Assembly (NCBI GenBank): GCA_002205965.3
Contig: NADL03000620.1
Location: 2,232,001-2,296,000, forward strand
Direction: 5' to 3'
Origin: Kappaphycus alvarezii
Lineage: Eukaryota > Rhodophyta > Florideophyceae > Gigartinales > Solieriaceae
DNA: 64,000 nucleotides
This document shows, in pieces, positions 47,084 through 59,412 of this stretch. The first letter of the stretch is position 1. Each line of letters opens with the position of its first letter. The translations under genes and the position numbers were made by a program. Under the pieces are notes generated by a model that saw only the letters and a list, made by a program, of their open reading frames with translations, made no database searches and was not told the origin of the DNA.

Positions 47084-49194
47084 TTAGACTTTATAACTCT
47101 TATAATTATTCGTTCCAAATGTACTAACTTCAATACATACCATAAGTCGGCGCTCAGTATTTTCCCTTGATTGCTGTAAGTAGAAATTAATAGGCGGATT
47201 TTTTTTGCCTATAATTCTCTCCAGATCATGTCTAATCAATAGTACAGAGCAGAAACCATCAAAAAATGAAAGAGTATCTCCATCCGCACTGGATCGGGAG
47301 ATACAACAAGACTTATATGAACAAAAGTGAATAATTTGTGCAGCTATTAGAGCCATCAGCCAACAGTATGATGAAGCCAAGTTGAACATTACTGTCAGGG
47401 TGATTATTGTGAGATGAGGCAGCATAGACAAGAAGGTAGTGTGATTCCTGATCTAGCTTCGAAAAGCGAGGTTTCAAAATGAACTTTTTTGTTCAAATAC
47501 CTGATTATTGAATGCAATTTGCGATTTTCTTCCTTTATGTGGGTATATTCAGCGACCTGAGCCGCAAAGAACACAACACACACATATCTGGACCGGTATG
47601 TATAACCCATGAAACTTAGCACGAACATATCTACACTCGGCAAAGGATGCATTAATATGGAGAAAAAGTAGTTTCATGATGTACTGAGCTTGTGAAAGTC
47701 GACTTTCGGCCTTGTCAGAAATGTTGCAGTCCATCCAAGATATGTAAACATCTCTGCGTCAGACAGCTTGATATCGAAATCTTTGGCAAATATCTGTTTT
47801 TATTCGCTTCTTCTGATCGGAGTACCAGCCTGCAAAATGTCATCCACGTATGATTCGGATAGAGCACTAAGCTTATTATATAGCTTTCTAAAGAAGAAGT
47901 CTGTGTAAAAGGTATGTAAATCACTAGTCCTTTGCTGCATCCGGAGCTTAGCAATTTGAAACTTGTTTTTTTTCTCGCACCAATAGTCTCCATTGCCCGT
48001 TAGGCCTTGCAGCGGGCGAATGGCTTGTAGAATCTCCAAAGTGCAAGGTCAATACATTCAGGATTGACTAATGTCCTACGTTTTAAGCCGAAAGCAGATT
48101 GTAAGTAAGCATATTTCACATCAACGGACCAGATATCAAAACCAATGATGGTTGGAAGTGGTAGTAAGAGTCTTATAGAGGATTAGTGGAGATCATAATT
48201 ATTTTGAATAATGGAATGATTGTCCTTATCTCTACTGCCGCGGAAAAAGACCTGTGCTTTGAAGATAGGCGAGTCAAAATCATTTTGAATGAAGGAGCTT
48301 AGAAGCCTTGAGGGATGTATCTTTCTATTTTGGCCAGCTTCTTCAGCAAATGCAATGCGAAAATGCCATGATCCACCAAAGCAATAATTTCATTGCTCTT
48401 TGCCTCATCGAACTGACTCTTCCGTGGATCCTCATGGTGAGTTTTTTTATGCATGTAGGATAATGCAGGTATGGTTGGCTTTTGATTACAGCTCATTTTA
48501 GTAAGATGCCTTTTCGACTGGTGACGAACAGGTCCCCGATAAATAATCGAGGACCTGTTCGTCACTGGGGAGTACTGACGCGGATGCCCGTTGAAATAGA
48601 TATTTAGAAACGAGTTTCTCGTACAAATCTCTGGCCGCTTGTGCGGTTCGCATTCTCTCTCGTTGATTTGGGCATTCTTTGGGGGAAACATGGAGTAACA
48701 ACGGTTACACGCCAAAAAAAAAGCAGTTATAGCACCAAAATAAGGTTGCAAACTGTGTTATTAATGTCTTGCACAGATTTAGCCAATGTGATGTCCTCAA
48801 GCAAGCGAGGTTGAACGCAGAGAATCTTTTCGTACATAGTGCATAAAGTAGAATGGTATTTCTCTCCAGTCCGCAAGGAGTTATGGCTCTCCATACCATT
48901 GGTGGCTAGGCGAATACCTGCCTGTTCGCAGTTGTACTACCATTCCTTCGGAAGGAACAAAGAACCTTGATCAGTGAGCACGGATTCCGGATTGCCAATG
49001 TACGTAGAGGACCAAACCTGCATTAAATTATTCCACAATTTGTTAGTGTCGCAAGCACGCAAAAATGCAAGAGCACTAAACCTAGTAACAGCGTCGATAA
49101 TATGGAGTACAAGTCTCGCCTTCCGTCCCCGTCTGTGGCTTTTTAAGGTAAATGATATCGAGAATAATGCGATGATTGAATTTGACCTTGTCTG
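47084..49194 (-). mobile_element. Copia-like retrotransposon fragment (unit 1)
   Basis: Read on the minus strand from 49190: an integrase segment (VLHIIDAVTRFSALAFLRAC, then STYIGNPESVLTDQGSLF), then an RT segment near 48020-47800 (GLTGNGDYW, LSESYVDDILQAG and DAEMFTYLGMDCN), then an RNase H-like part towards 47500. The integrase-before-RT order is that of Copia, and the motifs resemble a fungal Copia lineage. Gag and protease are missing, because the fragment is cut at 49194 by LTR C. It is old, with many breaks. Confidence 0.7.
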
Positions 49195-49910
49195 TGATGT
49201 GCGCAAATTCGCACACGAAAAAAATCTAGATGAGGACCATGATTGTATACAGTATCGGAATTGGGAAGATATTTTTACAGTTTTTGAATTTGCAAGATAT
49301 TTTTAATTTGGGTGAGTGTGGCAAATTCGTCGGTTGATTTTTTCATTTTAGGACACGCTGTCATAGTAGATGTCAGTACAGTTCCAGGTTGTGGGTGATA
49401 CTACAAGTAGCTCTGAAAGGTCTATATAATGGCCACATCAATTCCCACCCCTGGCCGATGGGTGGCTGGCATGGGTATGGCACCTAGATATTTACCTTGA
49501 GGAAATATCTTCTAATAGTCTCTCTGGTTCACACGATTACCGTGAATACATTTTATGGTTATTAGTATGTTTGTTGGACTTTTGGGGTAGCCAAAAGTCT
49601 ATATAAGCCGAGTAAACTGCTTCCTTTAGTGGAGGTGAAGCAAGTTGGCAGACAACTTCAAGCCAAGTCCCGAGTAGTAGGAAGTTGAGAGTCAACTTCA
49701 GACCCAAGAAAACTTTTTCTTACGCTGTCGCAGAGCGTCGGTGGTAGACCCTGCCCCTTTTATACTTGCTTGTAGCTTCTCAACTCTCTTCTATATACAC
49801 TCCCTTTTGTTCGTTCAACAATACCACGGCAGCACTTTTGTCGCTCGCAACACCTCCTTCTCAGGGTAATTGGTTCTGAGGATCTCTTCCCCGCCGATTT
49901 ACCCCTATCA
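49195..49910 (+). repeat. LTR C (5' LTR of element 2)
   Basis: 716 bp, TGATGTGCGC to CCCCTATCA, with the TATA box at 49600-49607. It is preceded by GTCTG rather than GTCTA. Confidence 0.92.
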
Positions 49911-49997
49911 TTTGGTACTCTTGTGGAGGGGGTTGCACCCGAGGTATTCGAGTTGAGCAGTAGTAAGGAACACTTCGGGGGATTTCTTTTCGTAATC

Positions 49998-51873
49998 ATG
50001 GATCTCAATGCTGCTCGTATAACGTTCACAGGGGCAAGACTGAAGACGTTGAGGAGTTTCTTTACACATATGTCAACGTTGTGATGCGAGAGAAGGGCGA
50101 TGAAGAGAAGGCCGCAAGTATCTTCGCCTATCTTCATGGTGACGCAAAGCACAAATATAAGTCCAAGTTTATCGACGGGTGGTCTCTTAACGGGAATGGG
50201 CGTAACTTCGGTGAGGTATGTGAGTGGCTTGTGAAAGAGTATGCTAAGGAGGTAGAACCAGATGAGATGATTCGTACCGCCATAGAGGCCCGGCTCAACT
50301 TCGACGATTTGTTAAGCTCATTGGTGTACTTGTGTGATCTTTATGAAAAGGCTGGGTTCAACGCCCAAGCCAAGTACGGAATGCTGCGTAAGGCGGCTAT
50401 GGGGGATAAGCGGCTCTCCGATTTCCTCCTCATCAAGGGCCCTCACACTTTTGATGAACTGAAGGGTACCATAGTAGAATTTGTCAAAAATTCGGAGACG
50501 TTTCAGTCACTGAGTGAGGTACCGAGGGAAACCCGCACATCGATGTCTATCGTACATCCTGAAAAGAATTATCAAAGGCCGGCTACTAGTGCAGCGGCAT
50601 TAGAATCTGTCAGGAGCGATGTCAAAAACTTGGAAGAAAGGTTGGAAACCCGATTCGATAATCGACTTGACATGATAACCTCGCAGTTGGAAAGCCTTAC
50701 TCTTACCATTAAGAAGAACCAGTCTGGGGCCCCTAAGGCCGCAGAAGTCTGTTCTTACTGTCACAAGCCTGGACACTTTGCAAACAGGTGTCCTGATAAT
50801 CCACATAGAAACACTCGTTGTGCAAAGTGCGGTCGATATGGGCATCATGAAAGTAACTGCTGGTCTAAAGACAACAGAAGAGCAAATTTATCGGAAGCAA
50901 GGAGTGAGTCAGGACCAGAGGTGAAAATCTTACAAAATAGAAGGGATCAAAGGTTGACGGATGCCGGTAACGTATCCATCGCTGAAGAGATTAGTCAAGT
51001 CAATGTGACAAAAAGGGATGGGGAAGGGAACATTTTATCGAAGAAACCTAGGCTAGAGTATGGAATGCTGGAGCATATCCCAGCACCTGTACCTCCTCGA
51101 ACCAAGAGGTCTGATCAAGTTGTTCCAGGAGTGGGAGTCACTCCGGCCAAGAAGACGAAAAAGAGTAAGAAAGTTAAGAGTATCTCTAAGGACGTACTAG
51201 AGTATGTGAAGAGGTACAATTTGGTGGCTGAGCTTGCATCGGCCCCAACTGGGATAACGTTTGGTCAACTTTTGAGGGGCGACGCAGAGGATGCGAGAAA
51301 AGAACTCAAAAAAATTATCAGGTCTAATAAGTCCGCTAAGGGTAAGAAACTGTTTCTTCAATCGGCCTCGACAGCACCAAGACGTCTTAAGCTGGTACCA
51401 GTCAAAGTATTGGGTATGAAAACCCAAGCTCTCTTCGATTCGGGTGCTGTTCCAAACCTCATTTCAGAAACTTTGGTGACAGATCTAGGTCTCGAAATTA
51501 CTCCAACGACTCGAAAAATAACTGTAGCGGATGGAACCGTCTCAAAATGCATGGGCACTGTTGACAAGGTTTCCGTGTTCTTTGGGGACTCTAAAGTTGA
51601 TGTAGACTTTCTTGTCATGCCGGATCTCCCTTTCGATGCAATCATTGGCTGCCCCACAATGGAAAGACTAGGACATGCATTGACTTGGGCAACCAAATGG
51701 TTTCAGTTAATATTGACGGCAGAACCGTGAAGATGCCCCTGGATTTCGACAAAAGCACGCATCCTGAAGATTTAAAAGAAACGGACAGTGAAGATTTCAC
51801 TTCTAGCTATGACAGCGAAGATTCGGAACCAACTAACACTTTCGGAAGTGGAAAAGGGTACCCTCGGGGGTAA
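49998..51873 (+). CDS. gag-protease region of Gypsy element 2
   Basis: Same order as in element 1: capsid-like helices, two CCHC knuckles near 50750-50872, a Lys-rich linker (KKTKKSKKVKSISKD), and the protease LFDSGAVPNLIS near 51429-51464 followed by MPDLPFDAIIGCPTMERLG, the usual strand after a retropepsin active site. The acidic tail ends at TAA 51871-51873, overlapping the next ATG. Confidence 0.8.
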
Positions 51874-51875
51874 TG
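51871..51875 (+). promoter_or_regulatory. TAATG stop-start overlap between gag-protease and pol
   Basis: The stop of the gag-protease frame and the first ATG of the following frame share a base. The same pentamer is at 39550-39554 in element 1. Overlapping stop-start signals of this form are used for coupled reinitiation in some RNA viruses and in some non-LTR elements; here it is a candidate only. Gypsy elements more often use a -1 shift. Confidence 0.4.
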
Positions 51876-54800
51876 AACATGGCATGGGACGATTATGATT
51901 CCGGGTTTGAAACAGATGACGACTGGAATTCTAGGATAAGTTTGAAACCCGAATGTGTTTCTTTTTGCGATGATATCGAATCAAAGGACAGAATTCGGAG
52001 CATGAAAGAAGATTACCTTTGCAAAGAAAATAAGAATACGTCGAATTCCATATATGAAGATGTGAGCACGACGGAAGAGGTCCTTCAAAATATTGAGGTT
52101 GAGGATCAAGAAGAAAAAGGGCGCCAAATGGCAGAAATCCAAGGAAAAGTGCAGCACCTTCCCGCCCCCGCCTCACTGAAAATATCCGACATGTTAACAT
52201 CTTCCGAAGTAATTGCATGGAGCGTTTCAGATTTGACAAGCAAGTGTACCGGTTACTCACTCGTTCGAACTTACCGACACTCAACCGATTTACCACAAGC
52301 CTAGACGTCAACCGCCAAAATATGACCAATTTATCTCAGAAAATGTTACAAGTATGCTGAAAAATGATATTATTCGACCAGTTTCATCCCCATGGTCGTT
52401 TCCAGTTGTGGTCGCACCAAAGAAGGATGGAAAGCTGCGTTTTTGCGTCGATTACCGACAACTGAACCAGAGAATGATACCCGATCGATTTCCGATTCCG
52501 AACATGGAGGAGATCCTCGAGGACCTGAAGGACGGAGATATTTCACCTCAATTGACCTTTACACTGGCTATTGGCAGATTCCATTGGATGAAAAATGTAA
52601 GGAAAAAACAACCTTTACCAGCAAAGCCGGTACGTTCAGGTTCGAAGTGATGCCTTTTGGTCTCATGAATGCACCAGCTACATTCCAAAGAATGATGAAC
52701 GAGGTTTTGAAAGGACTTCCATTCGCAAGAGTCTATATCGATGATGTCGTCATATTCTCAGAAACATTGGATCAGCACATCTCGCACGTCAAGACAGTTG
52801 TGGAGAGGATATCGGAGTATAGCTTGAAAATTAAGTTGAGCAAATGCTTCTTTGCGAAAACTTCTATCCAATTACTCGGTCATATCGTCGACCAAGAGGG
52901 AATTAGAGTGGATCCAGAGAAAACGAAAAAAATAAAGTTGGCACCAAGGCCCGCTTCAAAGACGGAGGTCCGAAGCTTCTTAGGACTGGCCTCATATTAC
53001 AGAAGATTTATCAAAGATTTCGCCAAGACTGCAGCACCGTTACATGCCAGCACTACGAAGAACGGAAAATTTTACTGGAACAAGGAAATGGAAACTGCAT
53101 TTAGGAGCTTAAAGATAAGCTATGTGTCCCCCAGTTCTCATGTACCCAGATTTCAAGAGACCATTCGTTGTGGAGACAGATGCCTCAGAACGGTCTTTGG
53201 GTGCCGTTTTGTCCCAAAAAGATGAAAACGGAAGACTACACCCTGTTCAATTCGCAAGCCGAACTCTGAATGATGCGGAAAAGAGATACTCAGTCTGCGA
53301 GAAAGAAGCGCTAGCTGTCGTCTTCGCGCTGAAAAAGTTTCGCGTATACCTTTTATCACTCGAGAAATTTGTCTTGATAACTGATCACCAGGCACTTAAA
53401 ACAGCATTCCAAAAGAAGGATGTACATCACCGCTTGGCCCGATGGCTCGACATTTTCGCAGAATATCGGTTTGAAATTGTGTATAGACCCGGACGCAATA
53501 ATCAGCCTGCCGATTACCTATCCCGCTTGAGGGACGCACTGATTCCAAATGAAAAAGCTTCGGAGGACATCGTCGGAGTCGCCGAGTTGCAGTTGCCGAA
53601 CGATAACGAGTACGAAGCTAATATTCACGGACTGATCAAATTCCTCGATGGACTAGAAATGAGAAAGGTTGATCTTGAACACCGAAATTGGGTACGCAGG
53701 AATCAAAAGGCTTTTACATTGTGGAATGGGAAACTCTTCCGGCACACTAAAGCCGGTCCCCGACTAGTGGCCCCTTTGAAAGAAAGAATGAAGATCTTGA
53801 GGACTTTCCATGATGAGCTAGGGCATTGGGATCTCGAAACAACCAAAAATTCGTAACTGAGAGATTCTGGTGGCCCGGTATCCATAAGGACGTCTATAAT
53901 TTCGTGAAAAGCTGCGACAACTGCCAAAAATTCACTCCAATACGGAAGTATAAGACAACTCTAAGTTTTCCAGTTTCCGGTCTCTTTGAAACCTTCTCAA
54001 TTGACTTCGCGGGCCCGTTCAAGGAAACTTCTTCCGGAAACAAATATCTCCTTATAGGGGTGGAACATCTTACTGGATGGCCAATAGCAGTTGCAGTTGA
54101 GGAGGCAAATGCTGAGGTGGTACTGAGATTCATCGAAAAAGAAATAATTGAACCGTTTGGTCTTCCAAAAAGGATCATCTCGGATAACGCCCTTTGTTTT
54201 ACTGCAACTTCACTGCTTCGTTTTTTGGAAGAGAAAGGGATTCAGCTGAAGACCGTTCTCGCATACGCTCCTATGTCCAACGGGAAAGCGGAGAGGATGG
54301 TTGGAACCATCAAACGAGCAATATCGAAAACTATGTCGGAGAATGAAATCCAGTGGGAAGATGCCTTACCAAAAGTGTTATACGGCTACCGTCGAAGAAG
54401 AGGAAGAAATGGACGCTCACCATTCGAGCTAATGTACGGAAGGGCTCCTAGAATGTTACAGAGAGACATGGAAACAAATATTATCGATGAAGAGAGTAGG
54501 GAAGTTGAACTACTGGCCACCGAAGGCTGGAGATCACACCGCGCGCTAACACAGACAAGAAATAAGGATGCAGAACCTGCAGTCAGAACCTTTTCAGTTG
54601 GCTCTAAAGTACTTGTAGTACATGGAAAAGCAATGCAGCAGGCTGTGAAGTGGCCGGCCTTCCAAACCAAGTACTCGAACCCTTGCATCGTCACGGAGGA
54701 AAGACACCCGCACTATCAGCTCTGTTCAAGCTCAGGGAAGAGATCAAGGAGGGCCATCCATGCACGTCGTCTGGTCCCTTACCATCAGAGGCCTGAAGAA

Positions 54801-55955
54801 TTCCTTCTCACACAGGACTATGCGCAACCACGGGGCATACTCATCTTTAACTATAGAATGATTCCTATGGGAGGAAAAAGGGCCTGGGAATGGATCATCT
54901 CGGTTACGCGGGACTACTACGAACTCCACGTAATCATCCATTTCTACATTAATATATGCCTATGTTTTCGTACGTTGAACGGACCATTGCTACCTGAAGA
55001 AGATTTCCGACTATTAATAAGAGTTCTATTTTCATTCCAAAACGGAAGGTTCACGGAAGCAGGTCCAGAGTTTGTGGAGGTAATATATCATTACTCTATA
55101 GGAAGATATGGAATGGTAGCTGCTGGAGACTTGTCGCAAACGTATCTGAATATTATCCGTCCAATTTACGTATTTCTCAAGAACAACCAAGACGTGCGAC
55201 TGAGAGGTTACGCCTTACCCCCGGATATGGAATACAGGCTGGTCCCGTATCCTCTATGGGAACCTTACGTTTCTCCGCCACAAATTGGGAACGTTGGAGG
55301 CGGCGAGGATCCTCCTGAAGCAGTGATGATGACCAGAGGAGGACCTTCAGGAGACAACAACCCGCCCAGAAGAGGTTCCGGTCGTCCCCCGAGAGGACCT
55401 CGTGCAGGTCCCAGTACGTCAGGAGCTGGTCGCGGCCATTCATCGGGACCGTCCACCACAACTTCATCTCTAGCTCTCCTTCACAACCATGCACAGCATA
55501 CAGTCGGAAGAAGAAGATTATCTTTTTGGCTGCGCAATATCTCCGAGGATGCGAACGATGCGCAGGTCATTTCTTATTTCATGATAAGCATCTGTTTATG
55601 TTTTAGGGCGCTACATGGACCGCACTTATCTTACGAAGATTCGTTCTTGATGATGCGCGTCTTCTTTTCTTATCGACATCCATTCCTCCGGCATCTTCCA
55701 GAAGAGTTTGCATATCACATATATTTTTTCACTCTTGGAAGATTCGGAAGAGTCACGGAAGAAGAATGTATTCAACCCCACCTCGATGTGATCAAACCAA
55801 TATATGAGGCTATGCTACAAAGTGAGGTACCAGTAATGCGAACCTACTTTTTAGAGCATCATATTGGTAATCAGTTGCATCCGTACCCGTTTGAGAGACC
55901 ATACATTTTATCAATAAGACAGCGAACACTAACGGAAGCAGAAGAAGAGCAGTGA
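51873..55955 (+). CDS. pol region of Gypsy element 2
   Basis: Linker, RT (YIDD at 52734-52745), RNase H (near 53170-53520), and integrase with zinc-binding (about 53800-53930) and catalytic parts (DFAGPF near 54005, SDNALCF near 54180, SNGKAER near 54275). An open stretch from 53826 to 55955 holds the integrase and everything after it. Following the integrase come domain 1 (about 54897-55270), a Gly/Pro/Arg-rich linker (about 55271-55500) and domain 2 (about 55510-55915), ending with TGA just before the purine tract. The two domains share CLCFRxLxGP, EDxxLLxRVxFS, GRxGxV, IxPIY and PYPxxxPY. Confidence 0.87.
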
Positions 55956-55988
55956 CGAGTCGGGACGTTCGTCTTGAGCGAGAGGGCG

Positions 55989-56704
55989 TGATGTGCGCAA
56001 ATTCGCACGAAAAAATCTAGATGAGGACCATGATTGTATACAGTATCGGAATTGGGAAGATATTTTTACAGTTTTTGAATTTGCAAGATATTTTTAATTT
56101 GGGTGAGTGTGGCAAATTCGTCGGTTGATTTTTTCATTTTAGGACACGCTGTCATAGTAGATGTCAGTACAGTTCCAGGTTGTGGGTGATACACAAGTAG
56201 CTCTGAAAGGTCTATATAATGGCCACATCAATTCCCACCCCTGGCCGATGGGTGGCTGGCATGGGTATGGCACCTAGATATTTACCTTGAGGAAATATCT
56301 TCTAATAGTCTCTCTGGTTCACACGATTACCGTGAATACATTTTATGGTTATTAGTATGTTTGTTGAGACTTTTGGGGTAGCCAAAAGTCTATATAAGCC
56401 GAGTAAACTGCTTCCTTTAGTGGAGGTGAAGCAAGTTGGCAGACAACTTCAAGCCAAGTCCCGAGTAGTAGGAAGTTGAGAGTCAACTTCAGACCCAAGA
56501 AAACTTTTTCTTACGCTAGTCGCAGAGCGTCGGTGGTAGACCCTGCCCCTTTTATACTTGCTTGTAGCTTCCTCAACTCTCTTCTATATACACTCCCTTT
56601 TGTTCGTTCAACAATACCACGGCAGCACTTTTGTCGCTCGCAACACCTCCTTCTCAGGGTAATTGGTTCTGAGGATCTCTTCCCCCGCCGATTTACCCCT
56701 ATCA
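55989..56704 (+). repeat. LTR D (3' LTR of element 2)
   Basis: 716 bp, with the TATA box at 56391-56398, followed by GTCTA at 56705-56709 and the Tc1-like 3' half. Confidence 0.92.
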
Positions 56705-56709
56705 GTCTA

Positions 56710-57310
56710 CATCGCCTATTTTGAAGTATAGAAGGGTGAAAAGGTTCTGGAAATGACGAGCGAGCACAAGAAAACTCGATGGCAGTAGTCTTGCCGACTT
56801 TTGTCAGAAGTTAACATTTTCTGGACGCATGTAGTCTTTTCGGACTAGAAGAAATATAACATCGCTGGGCCTGAAGTATTCGCGATGTACTGGCATGACT
56901 TGTGCAAGGAACCACAGCGCTTCCAGACGAGGTAAAATGGCGGCAGCGGTGTGATGGTATTGGCGGCTATTTCTTTATGGAACGTCACATTTGATTTTTT
57001 ATCAGATAAGCAGGACTACAGCAAGTAATGCACGACTCCAGAAAGTGGGTTGCTACACTGTACCGCTGAAGTTTTTGGCGAATCGACGACCTGGACATTT
57101 CGGTAAGACTAGCATTCACCGTTCCCAACGGACCCATTCTTTTCTCTCTCAGCGCATCGTCATAGTGCTACAATTTTCACCTAAATCTTCATATCTAAAT
57201 ATAATTAAAAACGTACGGGGCTTACAGTTTTGTGGGTTATATCCGCGGGGGAGGCGCTACGATAATGTGGCTGCTTTGTGCATCTATTGATAGTGGATAC
57301 ATACTGAACC
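56710..57310 (+). pseudogene. Tc1-like transposase, 3' half (unit 2 copy)
   Basis: Near-identical duplicate of 44387-44986: the same FSD, WHDLCKEPQRFQTR and IHRSQRTHSFLSQR segments and the same lost catalytic positions. There is no 5' half to its left in this unit, because the left flank of element 2 is Copia-like. This is strong evidence that the segment was copied as part of the 12.3-kb unit. Confidence 0.75.
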
Positions 57311-57885
57311 TCTAGCAGAGCCTACACAAGCGCATGCTCGCAGTAATTGATGAGTAATGGCGAGCGTACGAAGTACTCTATTGTTTAAGTAAAGGGAGAA
57401 ATGTTTTATTGTGTTGCTTGTAATTTCGTCACTTTCGGACTACTATTTTTTATTTTCAGCTTCTCTTTTTTTTCGGTATTTAAACTTTACAATTCCGGTA
57501 GCTTCTGCGCTACTATAGAGCAGGTGTAGCCCTGTATTTATAGTCTGCTCAATTTAGAGATGGTTAGTGGCAATGGGGTAATTTTTGAGGACTGACCAAT
57601 TTCATATTTGCACACTATGTTCCATAATGCATCAAATAATTGATACAAATAGTCGTCATGTGGGAATCAAGAAACAGTATATCCACCTAGTCAAGAACGG
57701 CAAAAATTTGGCCCTAACGCGCTTGTAATGTAAAGTTTGTGTATAATTTGCGGGCAACAGTGCCACTTGTTGCAGTAAGCAGTAGAATCTAGCTAGGACC
57801 TTGTAACTCTCAGCAGTAATGTACAGTAAATTATGTGCGATGTTAATGACGTAAACTTTGATGGCACTTTTACAGTACGGTACGA

Positions 57886-58756
57886 TGGTAGTAAATCCTT
57901 ACGAGTTTTAAAGCAAGAAAGTTTGCTGATAGTATTCAGAGCTCCATGCAGTCATGCGGCTCATGCAGCGGGTGGAACCTAGCGCGCCTGCATCACTAGA
58001 AGGGTACATGCAAATGGGTAAGAAAGTCGCGAAGTTTTTGCTCAAGGGAGAAACCACGACGGGAAGCAGCGAAGGAATAGAGGCATCGGGAAAACCTCTG
58101 GCCTTCGTCCCCCAAGGGGTCACAGATGTTAATCCTGGGGGGAGAGGAGTATATAGTTTTGGTCGTTGTAATCTCCGTAATGAAGATGTCTCTCGCGGCT
58201 TGCGATTGTCGCTGCATCGCATGCGATGACTATACTTGGCGACATGTGGCGGCTAGCAGAGGGCTGGGCAACGGTACTGTCGAATGCGATATAACTTGTG
58301 ATATCCCAGTTCGGCATAGTACGTACGTAGAGCGGCAGGGAGTGCCAGTGTCCAAGAAAGAAAGGGAAGTTCTACAAGGCAGCTAACATGCTGTGGACGC
58401 CACGACCGTCTTTGACTCGCTGCAACGGGGAGTTCTACGAAAAAATCAAAGATCCTGCCATGATCGGTGAACTGGAACTTCGCGTGCTCAACTTCTTGGA
58501 TTTCCCTCGGTGCAAGCTCCTGTGCTAATTGCAACCCTTTGCTTTCAAATATTTTGTGGCCCCCTTTGTCGAAACAACCCAGTTTCTCAAAGAGATCTTC
58601 CCGGCTATCGCTCACCGCCATCATAAACTCCACGCAAGTTATTCATTGTCGCCCCACCAGCGCCTCGGCGCTGTCATTCGGTCTGCTGCTGCTATCGCTA
58701 AAATTGCCTGTTCTCGGCTGCATATAACTGACATGGACGACACAGTTTGCTCGTAA
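57886..58756 (+). pseudogene. Unrecognised coding segment in the spacer (unit 2 copy)
   Basis: Duplicate of 45558-46426, with small run-length differences that change where the frames join. The part corresponding to the 143-codon stretch begins at 57954. Its retained similarity to 565-750 is equal to that of the unit 1 copy. Confidence 0.35.
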
Positions 58757-59412
58757 CTGAGAGCTCAGACCCATTCCTGTTTCCTGAAACAAAAGTGACC
58801 TGAACAAACCAATGCCCCAACAGAATAAAGACTTTTAAAGGCCTAGGAGGGAAAAACGTTTTTCACCAATGAATTTAACAAATGGTAATAGTGTAAAGAA
58901 AAAAAGCAAATACACACAGGGAAGGACGGGCACACGTCAAAGTGCGAAAGCTCTCTGTGCTTTGTTCTTCAAACTTGGTGGTGCTGCCACTTCTTTATTC
59001 TCAACTAGAAGTTAGATATGTACTTATATAGTGTAATTGGAGCAATGAAATTGATGCCCTAGTCGAATGATATTTCGAGAGTAAAGGCAAGATTAAGATT
59101 CCAATTAAGTATCGATCCGAATTGATATCATCAAGAAAATTCCAGTTTTGGAATAATTCAAGTTGACGCATGAAATGATGCACTTTAGTATCAATTAAAC
59201 CATATTACAACTAATTATCAATTAAACAATAGCCTCCTAATGTTTAACATACATTCACCTCTTATGTCGGAGTACAACTCGATTATAGCGATTAATTCCT
59301 AGTAGGGCTCATTACCCATTGTTCGACACTGTGACTGACCTTATTTGTCTCAAGGTGTCTTTTCATAGCATTATTACTTCTTTTCTCGGTCGGTGAGTCG
59401 GTAATATTGTCC
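58757..59412. other. AT-rich spacer stretch, no gene seen (unit 2)
   Basis: Duplicate of 46427-47083. Confidence 0.3.

Larger units (their letters stand above)
36877..49194 (+). repeat. Tandem array unit 1 (12.3 kb)
   Basis: Complete Gypsy element (36877-44381) plus a 4813-bp spacer (44382-49194). The next unit starts again at 49195 with near-identical sequence throughout. The spacer carries the Tc1 3' half, an unrecognised coding segment and a minus-strand Copia-like fragment. Confidence 0.9.
49195..56704 (+). mobile_element. Ty3/Gypsy LTR retrotransposon, element 2
   Basis: 7510 bp, same layout as element 1. The left flank is GTCTG inside the Copia-like integrase; the right flank is GTCTA inside the Tc1-like transposase. 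The two flanks therefore come from different target sites. The coding region looks near-complete, with about four to six apparent breaks. LTRs C and D are nearly identical. Confidence 0.92.
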
